Source of the DNA: Prostheceraeus crozeri
Taxonomy: Eukaryota; Platyhelminthes; Polycladida; Euryleptidae
Length of the DNA stretch: 64,000 nucleotides
Reading direction: 5' to 3'
NCBI GenBank assembly: GCA_907163375.1
Contig: CAJQUW010006804.1
Location: forward strand, 1 to 64,000
Shown here: positions 55,608 to 64,000 of the stretch, one piece after another
How the letters are laid out: each line of letters begins with the position of its first letter
Position numbering within the stretch: position 1 is the first letter of the stretch
The notes under the pieces: model-generated
What the model saw: the letters and a program-made list of their open reading frames with translations, nothing else
Told to the model about the DNA's origin: nothing
The model's database searches: none
Program-made: the position numbers and the translations under genes

Positions 55608-58600
55608 TGCTGTGTGCACACCCCAACAAGCTAAGTTTAAATACATTTACATGTCTCGTATATCAAATGCATAATAATAACATGTTTAACTAATGTATTA
55701 ACAGTTTTATTTTGAAATTATGTCAAATAATGATTATTATACTTAAAAATGCAATAATTATAAGCATTCTTTCACAACTCTGGCGGAGCCAGAAAGAATG
55801 TAATTAATTGAGCCATAAACCTTGGCCTTATTAAATGAACGAATGTTCATTAAGATATCATAGTGAATCAGTTGGACGTAACCCATCATTCCAAAGAAAC
55901 TTGAATTTGTTTTATTCAAAACTGCGTCAATTGATTTGAGATGTTGAACTGTGAATTAAAAGACAGATATTCTGAGATTTTGCATTATTTGAATTGAATA
56001 GTGCATATTTCTATTTTTGATCTGAGATTGCAGTTGTTGAATTTCAGAGTTGAATTCCGGGGATGGAAAAGGTGTAGGTAGAAACTCTATCCAATTGAAA
56101 TTCGTGGATTACATTTCTATAACAATTGATATAACTTGACAGCCAACTTTTTTCCTCTCGGGATCTTTTCGTGCATATGCCAACTAGAATTCCTTCCTCA
56201 ATCCATTCCTGCTGAATTCACGCGCCCCCTCTTACCTGCTGCAATTGGCACATGTAGCTACATGTGGGTATAGGCCTGCATAACAATTGCATGTACATGT
56301 AATTTGCATAACTTAGTTCCATGATTGTCACAGTTTTTAAGGACATATTTAGACCTCTTCAGTGTCTTCCCTCCATGAAGTCCTAGCGCTTATCCATCAC
56401 TTACAATACAACTCATTACTAAAATTTATGTTCAACTGCAATTACGGCCTATAACCATAACCATGCCTCCTTCGTAGCATATTTCTACTGTCCCAATCTG
56501 TTGTCAAACATTCCTAGCAATGCCTGTGAGTAATATGAGCATGCTCTATCACCTATGCAAACTTACCTGACACATGTCAACTACCACCACTATGACATGC
56601 AGGCCTATGCGCATGAAATATACAAGTCATCTTTGCGAAACTTCAACTCTTTCTTAAGACACGACCCAACACCGAAACCTAGGCAGACTTATACTCGTAT
56701 TGATCCTCTATTCACCTACAATCCAGATTCGAAGCCCTCATCCCTGGAAACTAGCCCGTTCGCCAAACCTTACCCTAACCCTAACACTAGCCGATTGCAT
56801 ATTCAAACACAAATTTAACTGTTATTGGATTTGCGCTTCCCTTGCCTTGCCCATTCGCCTACTACCTTCCATACACTTAGTACATTATAAGAGAAAGTCA
56901 TTAACTTCACATTTTATTCATATAGGAATTCACAACACTGACAAGTTTCAAAAACAGACTGATTTACACATGAAAGATACAATTTGTCCAACTTTACCAA
57001 AACATAGTATGTCAACAAAGTCGTGACACTGTCCCAGTCTACATACCACTATCATACACAGGAATATCACAATTCACCAAAAATGCCATATCATGCTGAA
57101 ACTCGTTCTGCACAACGAGTTACACTAATTTCCACTATATTGAAGACTTCAGGACACTGAAGTGAAACAGAAGAGAAGTGCACTTCATTTTCCAGCTGAT
57201 TAATCCACAATCTTCTGCTCATTGAACAGCTTTGAAATTTGATTCATTGCACTGACCAACACCAAGACACATCGTTAACGGTTTCTGAAAATCCTTTGGG
57301 TTAGCGTAGACGACCTGTTGAAGAAAGAAGGAATAATATTTACAAGATGTTAACTGTTTACTTTCAACAGTAGAATTAGGGACTGACTGTCACAGTCAGA
57401 TCCACAAATCACAATCGACATTGACTATGATATTCACGAGCAGAAGCAAGTAAACACGTCTAGCTAGATCACGTATTTTCTGCGAAATGAAATTGGGTCA
57501 TTGTTGATTGTGTCATACATAGAAAATGAAAATGATCACGTTCCTGATCCATTGACGCATTCATGGGTTGTAAATAGTTTCGTCTCAGATTCCTGCTCCT
57601 TACCAGGCCACTGTGGCGCGGTTATTCCGACGCAAAAATTCACAAGAATTTATGCGTGCGAATAACGATTTCCTTCGTTTCTCACCATCGGTATGCTGAT
57701 ATTTGATTTTATTTTTTTGACAAGAATTTATACATTCTCATACGATGATGAAAATCATCCCAGCAGCCATTTATAATGCACATACAGATACTTAAACAAA
57801 TCAATCAAACAACCCTGGATGAATTAAAGAGCAAGGTTTCGATGTCTCCTTAGTCAATGAATACATGCAATCATGGAAACACGAAATAAATAAATATTAT
57901 AATCAATTTATCATTCAATCCAATTAATCTTTTATATTTCAAAGATGAAGCAAAAAATGTTGCGCACGAATCTCCAGCAGCGTCAATCGTCATCATGCAG
58001 TGATCGAACTAGATAATAAAAGGAATAGCCTTCTAGACGTTTTATCTTTCGTTTTCAGCACGATGTAAATATATGGCCCATTGTACATCCGTTGGCATTC
58101 TGAGTTCATTGTGGAGTTGCACTTTAACTATACACTTTAACGAGGAAGTTATGAACTACGAAGGATATATTGCAGACCAAAATACATTTGACTTGGAGTG
58201 AAACAGGATGAAGACAGCTTGGTGCTGAAAAAGAGTGTGGTCGCAGCAAAGGCTGGGCAGGCATAAGAGAGACCTGATGGTGGAATTCGGAAGTGGAAAG
58301 CGCTGACAAAGAAAAGAAGTTGCGTTTCAAGCAATGGCAGCAAAGCAAGTGTGAGGCAACTAAAGCTCTCTATAAAAATGTAAAGAGATGAAGTATCACT
58401 ATCAAATGAGACCGATGAACTGCAATAAAAATTATTATTGATGAAGTTGAAGATAGTTGATGCAAAAAACGTCAAATTGACATAGGGCATATGCATCAAG
58501 CATTCAAATATGACATATGCATATCAAACATGCTCACTTATATCCAATCTTTAACAGCGCATGTAAGTTTATAGCAACGATCACAATTGGCATAAAGCAT

Positions 58601-59640
58601 CTCCACTTACATGTAATTATGCCATGCTTCTCTGGAATTTATTTTGTAATATATAAGTATTAAGGTCATTATCATTGTATATCATGTCATTTGCCTGAAA
58701 TTGAAGGCGTTTTACAATTAACTACTCAGCTACTAATGCTGTCATTCATTATTTTTGTGGCTGTAACAATTTGCAATGCCTATCACGAGCAACGCAGTTC
58801 GTTCAGGGGAAGTGAAATTAATTTGAACATGTCCCGCACAAGCTATATTACAGATCAGGCCACATCGAGCCAAAATCCTCTGACAGTGCCCCATCGAAAA
58901 AATGGGACTACATACATTTAAATTATATAAGCGAAAAATGGACCGAAACATACAAAAGAATTACAATTTTGAACATGCATATAGTCAGTCTTTTGATATC
59001 AAAATTGCCATACTTTTGCGAGAGGATTTTTTCAAATGATTGTCGTCAATTGCTAGCAGGCTAGACGACCACTGATGTGACTTTGTATCGAAGTTGGCCT
59101 TTAGGATCATACTTTTAAAAAAATTTCCTGAAAAACATGCAAACATATTAATGACTCAGTCAGATTTTTATATGTATAGCATCTGAATGAAATCAGATTG
59201 CTCTACTCGTACTGAAGTAATTAAACTCTAAATGATAAGTTGCACATAAAATTCAACTTTCCAAAATTTGCGGAAGTGCTTTCGAATTGTTCCTTCATTT
59301 TTCACCTCTACCGTACCGCGCAACCGCGAAAAAATTTTAAATACTGATAGCACGAATCGTCAAACTCGATCGCATGCACATCCTGTGATACAGCAAGTAA
59401 GAGCTTCATCTGTAATATTTCAATTTTAAACTACTAAATATTGGAAAATCATTCCCTCATGGTTACTCATGGTTACTTATTTCCTGTAAAATTATCAGTG
59501 AATTTACATCATAGCCTCATTGCGCCTCCTTCAGAGCTGTATCGGCTAGTGATAATCCAAGCGACAGCAACAAACGACTTGCACTGAATTCTTACTTGTC
59601 TTTCGCCATTAAACAATGACTAATTGCATTAGTAATGGGT
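55608..59640. other. AT-rich flank without a supported gene
   Basis: I see no ORF here with convincing codon structure, splice pattern or family motif. A few frames of 60-120 codons exist (for example near 56555-57026 and 58124-58499) but they lack recognisable domains, and one near 58691 lacks an ATG. Two CCCTAA units near 56765-56775 are too few to be telomeric. Confidence 0.5.
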
Positions 59641-60015
59641 AAAAGACCGTTCCAGGACACCATAAAATTCAAAAAAATAGTAACTTTAAAAACGACATAA
59701 ATTCATGAATTTAGACCCTTTTTCAGGTTTTTAAGACCTAAATTCATAAATTTAGTCCATTTAAAAAGTATCACTTTTTGAAAAAATAGTATTTTTAAAA
59801 TCGCCCAAATTTATGAATTTGAACCCTTTTTCAGGTTATGAAGGCCTAAATTCATAAATTTGGGCGTTTTTAAAAATACCCAATTTTCAAATTTTTCAAA
59901 ATCTCAAATTTGAGAATTACAATTTTCTCGCTTAAATCATGACCGTTCCAGGACACCGAAAAAAATCATAAAAGTTAAGAATCTCAAATTCATGAATTTT
60001 ATCCATCTTTCAGGT
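59641..60015. repeat. AT-rich inverted and direct repeats
   Basis: GACCGTTCCAGGACACC occurs at about 59649 and again at about 59941. Between them, AATTTATGAATTT-type arms repeat in both orientations: a segment near 59790-59820 (TTTTTAAAATCGCCCAAATT) is mirrored near 59845-59880. It looks like a small fold-back or MITE-like repeat. Confidence 0.6.
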
Positions 60016-60330
60016 TTTTAAAATATATCATGTGACTAAAAATATTTCTTTAAGAATGTTACACAATCTCTCACAATGCCTGTTATTGTTACTGCTTTGC
60101 ACTCTGATGAACCTCCCAATTGTAGGGAACAGCTGCTCCCGCATACATGATATAATTGCAGCTGCTTATCGCATTCCTGAGCCATTGAATTACAGAGTAA
60201 GCAGCTATTACCCGTATTAAAGATTAAGGATCAAAAATGACGTGGAATATATTGCAGCATGTAGGAAGTAAGACTTCTTTTACAATTCCATTAATCATAA
60301 CTAGTGACTGTTTTCCTTCTTCATTGCAAA

Positions 60331-60936
60331 ATGCCAAAACGTACTGCCGCGGAAGCTTTTTCGTTTTACATGCCGATTTTACTAAACTTAATTAAAGAAG
60401 AGCACAGGGAAACTGCGAATAAATACTTTGAAGAGTGGAAGTTAGAAATTCAATCGAGAAAGAAGAACAAATTGGACTCTCGAAAACAAGTGGAGGATAT
60501 TACAGTAAAAATAGAACAGTATCTGACCACTACTACAATTCCTCAGTTCAATGTTACAAAAGAACATTTCATTACCATCGAAGATAGTGCTACTATGATT
60601 TCAAAACTGATTGCAAGTGATAAAGTGCACCATGGGTCGTTGCTGAGAAGTGCTGCTTATCAAGGTTATGGATTTAAAAGAATTCTGGAATTGAGTGACA
60701 ATAAAAAAAACAGATTTGTGGCAAACTTGGAACTATTTAGAATTTCCTATAACGTAAGTTATTGTTATTTCTTGATGAACTTATCAGATCTAATTCTACC
60801 ACACGTATTATTTTTAAATTCATCAATGCCCATTAGTTTTGTTAGAAAACATTTTAAAGAAATCAAAATTTATATAGAAAAATTGAATCAACCGACAACT
60901 ATAGAAGAAAAGGGGTTTGGTTCTCAAGATGAATGA
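60331..60936 (+). CDS. Unknown protein (201 aa)
   Basis: The start ATG is at 60331 (MPKRTAAEAFSFYMP); the open frame extends a few codons upstream without another ATG. The product is charged and largely helical: a segment of about 60 residues rich in Lys/Glu (KYFEEWKLEIQSRKKNK), then VTKEHFITIEDSATM, then hydrophobic stretches near residues 135-160 (ISYNVSYCYFLMNLSDLIL). The end is acidic-Gly (EEKGFGSQDE). It is followed by the remains of a second Polinton-like element and may belong to it. I recognise no family. Confidence 0.5.
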   Translation: MPKRTAAEAFSFYMPILLNLIKEEHRETANKYFEEWKLEIQSRKKNKLDSRKQVEDITVKIEQYLTTTTIPQFNVTKEHFITIEDSATMISKLIASDKVHHGSLLRSAAYQGYGFKRILELSDNKKNRFVANLELFRISYNVSYCYFLMNLSDLILPHVLFLNSSMPISFVRKHFKEIKIYIEKLNQPTTIEEKGFGSQDE

Positions 60937-61026
60937 ACATTAACTGTGTTGTTTCACTTTTTAAGATATGTGCAATGTACATACATATTTGATGTATACA
61001 TATTTATGAAGACTTCTTTATAAGTA

Positions 61027-61250
61027 GTAACGCATTTTGGATTATTTTGAAATGTAATTAAATTTTCTTTTGTTCTCCAGTCTAATGGTAGTAGACTGGA
61101 ATTGTATAGATCTATATTTCAGTATGTAACATAATCTTTGGTATTTAAGAATGATTCATGGAACTTAGTAGTATTGCATTTTGGATTATTTTGAAATGTA
61201 ATTAAATTTTCTTTTGTTCTCCAGTCTAATGGTAGTAGACTGCTATTGTA
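61027..61250 (+). repeat. Tandem duplication of an 80-bp segment with hairpin
   Basis: About 82 bases at 61027 recur at 61169, nearly identical. Each contains CCAGTCTAATGGTAGTAGAC, in which CAGTCTA pairs with TAGACTG around a 7-base loop. It lies after the gene at 60331 and before the protease remains, so it may mark a 3' end or be a small repeat. Confidence 0.7.
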
Positions 61251-61376
61251 CAATTGTGTGATAAGATTGATTGTTGTATTATTATATTTGATGCAAAATA
61301 CACTGCCGTTGTTTTTATTTTTCTGTACAAGAAGTAGACATTATTGCAGTTATTGGAATTTATTTCATTTAAAATG

Positions 61377-62700
61377 AATGATGAAAATCCGACAGTTATA
61401 CTGAGTAATATAGGCGATATATGTCCTCAGGTTAATAACATGACTGAGTTTTTAAAAATATACAGCAAACAAACCACATCAAATTTCGATTTAAATAAGA
61501 TCGCAAGTCAATTGGGAATAAAGAATTTTCACATATTGATGAGAAATGATTTGCAGTTGACTAAAGATGTGCGAAACACTAACTCCGCTAATAAACCGAT
61601 CTTTTACAAATGTAACGTTTTAATCTAGATTAAATTAAATGATTTCAAAATCGAATAAGTAGTAAGGAAAGTCATAATTAGAGAACAGTTTTAAATCAAT
61701 ACCCCCTCCCTTCTGACTTCTAGGGGTCCCTATAAGAAATTTTTTTATTATAAAATGAGCAACATAAATGAGTTTTTTAAATTATATGGAACGCAAACCA
61801 CGACAAATTTCGACCTAAAGAAAATTGCTTATCAATTGGGAATAAATAATTTTCATGTCCTAATGAGAGACGAATTACAATTGATCAAAAATAAGCCAAC
61901 AGGAACCTTCAGTTCCCGGAACAAAGTTCCATCAATAACTATAAATTTCATAACAAATCTTCATACGTCAGATGAAAAAGGCGTACATTGGTCAGCAGGT
62001 ATCTTTAGTAAAAACGGAGATAATTACTATTTCGACCGCCCGGAGGCTGAGAACTATTGGTTCGATTCTTATGGATTGCCTCCAACAAACGAAGTCAAAA
62101 AATTACTTGGCAATGGAATTTATAATACATTTCAAATTCAAGAACCAGGAGCTACTTACTGTTGTCAATTATGTCTTTATGTTTTATTGAAATTACAGGA
62201 AGGAGTACCATTTCTTGATATTATGTTAGAATTGAACGAACCGTAGGTTCTATGGCTACGCCTAACAAGGGAATTTCATTCCCGAAACGTTAGTTCCAAT
62301 AATAATAATGATAATTAAAAATCAGTTCGTTGTAATTCATTTTGATAAAAACGGCCTCTGATATCTTCATTATCTAAATCTTTGATTTCGTAAGTAATCG
62401 GATAAGTTTGATTTATTTTACAAACTTCAAATATTTCTTTTGTCCAGTAACCAACGAAGCCTTTTTCAAATTTATTCTTATACTTAAATATTCGCACCCT
62501 ATCTCCGATTTTAAATTTCGGCTTACGTTTCTGTAAATTCAGATTACTCTCATTCGAATAATTATTTTCGAATATTTTCTTTCGGATTAAATCAGGGTCG
62601 TCAGAAGCATTCTTTGGAGTTTCTTCAATACCTGAATGAACTTTATTATTATACTCTTCTACAACTCCTGGTAATATCTTCAACCATTTCTGATTTCTTT
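61377..62700. mobile_element. Remains of a second Polinton-like element
   Basis: This is independent of the element at 29649-55607 (its sequences differ). It holds a partial duplicate of the protease N-terminus, a fuller adenain-like protease (61755-62246, plus strand; GVHWSAGIF, YWFDSYGLPP, CCQLCLYVLL), and the C-terminal part of a retroviral-type integrase on the minus strand (FKIGDRVRIFKYKNKF; YEIKDLDNEDIRGRFYQNEL). It is cut off on the right by the LINE near 62700. An old, broken copy. Confidence 0.7.
62230..62320. terminator. Short hairpins between convergent genes
   Basis: GAACCGTAGGTTC (5-bp arms) and GGAATTTCATTCC lie between the protease and integrase remains. Confidence 0.3.
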
Positions 62701-62704
62701 GCTC

Positions 62705-64000
62705 AGTAAAGAGAAACGTTGCAAGCGTTTCAACCGTTGCAAGCGTTGGCTATGCAAGCGTGCTAGCGTGCGGTTGTGTCTCGGCTGATCTCTCGTGTTG
62801 ATCCGTATCTTTTGGTGATTTCTTCGGTTTCTGTGCCTCGTTTTTCTCCGATTTTTCTTCGTCATATCTGTCGTCGCTTCATCTGTGCATTGGTAATTGT
62901 GTCGTGCTCCTTCAGTCGTCCCTTTTTCGCTAAGATCCTATTAAAGGAATTATAGTGCTTCCTCGTCTGACTTCGGTTCACTGGTTATTCTCTTGCTGCT
63001 GCCGGCGCTTTGTTGTCGTTGCAATAACAAGCGTGAGTATTTGGTTCACGTCCGTTTCAGCGTCATCGAAAATTGCACACAAGACGCACAAGACTTCTGA
63101 AATACCGGAATAGGTCGATCTATCAACCTACAACCGACTCCAGTGGTGACAGCGCAGGGGCTAGCTTTCATATAGCGACTTGAATATCGTGTGGTCGAGT
63201 CCCGTTTGAGACTTAGCAATTTTTGCGTCAATTTTGGTTTTTCCTTGTGCAGGACGGATATATGGCACCACCAATGTCTACACGATCTGGCACTGTGAAT
63301 GATGCTACTATGGAAGTGATAAAGTTACTTCTCAATGAGCACAAAAATGAGATCGTTAATGCACTAAGCAAAAAAATCGACGATCTGCGGCATTCGGTTG
63401 TCGAAGCTATCCGCAGAATTGACAAGATTGAAGAGAGAATGGAAATTTTTCAGACTATTCAGACTGCCCAACAAATTGAAATAGACTCCCTAAAAGAATC
63501 TCCATTACCAGCCATCCAAACTGAGGACATTCTTTTCGAGGCTGAGCAACGGCGTCTACGTGAGAAAAATCTAATTATATCTGGTCTACAAGAAGACCAA
63601 GCCCTTTCAGTGGATGACAGGAAAGGAAAAGACAGACAAACTGTAAAACAGTTGCTCGAAGATATTGGAATATTTTGTGATTCGAAGGAGTTTGATGTAC
63701 AGAGACTAGGCAAACCAAAAAAGGATTGGCGAAGATTGCTGAAAGTGACGTGCTCAAATGCCATAATAAAACATGAAATTCTTCGAAAAGCGTCCTCCCT
63801 TCGAAATATGGATCAATATAAGAGTGTGTATATCAACAAAGACCTAACTCGTAGTCAACAAGAATTTCATCGATCCTTGAGGAAAGAGCTGGCAGAGAGG
63901 AGAGCCAATGGAGAAAACGTAACCATTTTTAGAGGCAAACTTATGAAAAAAGAAAATGTGAAAAATTTTCTCCATTGATTTTATCAAACTCCAAGACATT
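62705..64000 (+). mobile_element. LINE (non-LTR retrotransposon), 5' part
   Basis: It starts inside the integrase remains near 62705. The 5' region has repeats of GCAAGCG near 62720-62770 and a run of T/C-rich sequence. ORF1 follows, and the element runs off the window, so the endonuclease-RT ORF2 is expected to the right. The exact 5' border is inferred from where integrase similarity stops. CTTGTGCAG at 63252 and GCGTGAGT at 63030 look like splice sites, so a spliced 5' UTR or a host first exon cannot be ruled out. Confidence 0.6.
63262..63978 (+). CDS. LINE ORF1-like protein (238 aa)
   Basis: I chose ATG 63262 (MAPPMSTRSGT); the frame is open upstream but without an ATG. Residues about 15-80 form a coiled coil (IDDLRHSVVEAIRRIDKIEE, then MEIFQTIQTAQQIEIDSL). 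Next is RLREKNLIISGLQED, the opening of an RRM-like domain common in invertebrate LINE ORF1s. It continues with VQRLGKPKKDWRRLLKV, then VYINKDLTRSQQEFHRSLR and ELAERRANGENVTIFRGKLM. Coiled coil plus RRM plus basic C-terminal region fits an RNA-binding ORF1. The stop is at 63976-63978. The frame is intact. Confidence 0.75.
   Translation: MAPPMSTRSGTVNDATMEVIKLLLNEHKNEIVNALSKKIDDLRHSVVEAIRRIDKIEERMEIFQTIQTAQQIEIDSLKESPLPAIQTEDILFEAEQRRLREKNLIISGLQEDQALSVDDRKGKDRQTVKQLLEDIGIFCDSKEFDVQRLGKPKKDWRRLLKVTCSNAIIKHEILRKASSLRNMDQYKSVYINKDLTRSQQEFHRSLRKELAERRANGENVTIFRGKLMKKENVKNFLH

Noticed and set aside
56765-56790. Telomere-like CCCTAA units
   Set aside because: Only about two units are present, inside otherwise unique sequence.
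58691-58921. 76-codon ORF with a hydrophobic segment
   Set aside because: The frame has no ATG at its start, no neighbours or motif support it, and the surroundings look noncoding.

Overview
The window is metazoan-type nuclear DNA: spliced genes with GT/AG introns, TATA boxes, long satellite arrays, an LTR retrotransposon, a LINE and Polinton (Maverick) elements. It is AT-rich outside the elements. I cannot name the species. A marine or other invertebrate is plausible, because the 3' processing signals described below resemble invertebrate histone signals, but this is inference.

Layout. (1) Bases 1-9570 are about 16 copies of a nearly invariant 587-bp dimeric satellite. (2) Bases 9531-27545 form one giant inverted repeat (palindrome) centred near 19,055. 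Each arm carries, from outside to inside, a TATA promoter, an intron-containing gene for a zinc-finger/coiled-coil protein, a short tandem of mini-genes (A, B and an unclear C), and 4-5 kb of a 29-bp minisatellite. The arms meet at a short unique spacer holding a perfect 16-bp palindrome. (3) Bases 27546-29060 are satellite copies in inverted orientation, ending in a terminal module that matches the ends of the next element. (4) A 588-bp spacer follows. (5) Bases 29649-55607 are a Polinton of about 26 kb with terminal inverted repeats of about 565 bp. Its left 9 kb repeats the same module as a palindrome arm (coiled-coil gene, mini-genes A and B). A young Ty3/gypsy-type LTR retrotransposon is nested there at 34217-38449. 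Its core carries protein-primed DNA polymerase B, vertex or fibre-like proteins, PC4-like small proteins, a TATA-binding-protein-like gene, adenovirus-type protease, major capsid protein, a basic minor capsid protein, retroviral-type integrase, packaging ATPase and RING-like proteins. Several core genes are broken, so I treat it as a fossil or near-fossil. (6) Bases 55608-60330 are AT-rich flank with no gene I can support. (7) Bases 60331-62700 hold an unknown gene and the remains of a second, unrelated Polinton-like element. (8) From about 62,705 to the window end is the 5' part of a LINE, with ORF1 complete.

Main interpretation. The palindrome looks like a non-autonomous fold-back derivative of the Polinton: two inverted copies of the left module without polymerase, integrase or capsid genes. 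The satellite looks like an amplified relative of the Polinton terminal repeat.

The most unusual signals are these. Nine intergenic blocks each carry a 16-nt stem-loop followed by ACC(A/T) and a purine-rich CAAGA motif, closely resembling replication-dependent histone mRNA 3' ends and sitting about 34-57 nt after stop codons. A complete-length TBP-like ORF lies in the Polinton core. The coiled-coil coding exons in the two arms are diverged although the flanking introns and UTRs look identical. Together they suggest an element with its own transcription factor, TATA promoters and possibly S-phase-type mRNA processing; this last link is inference.
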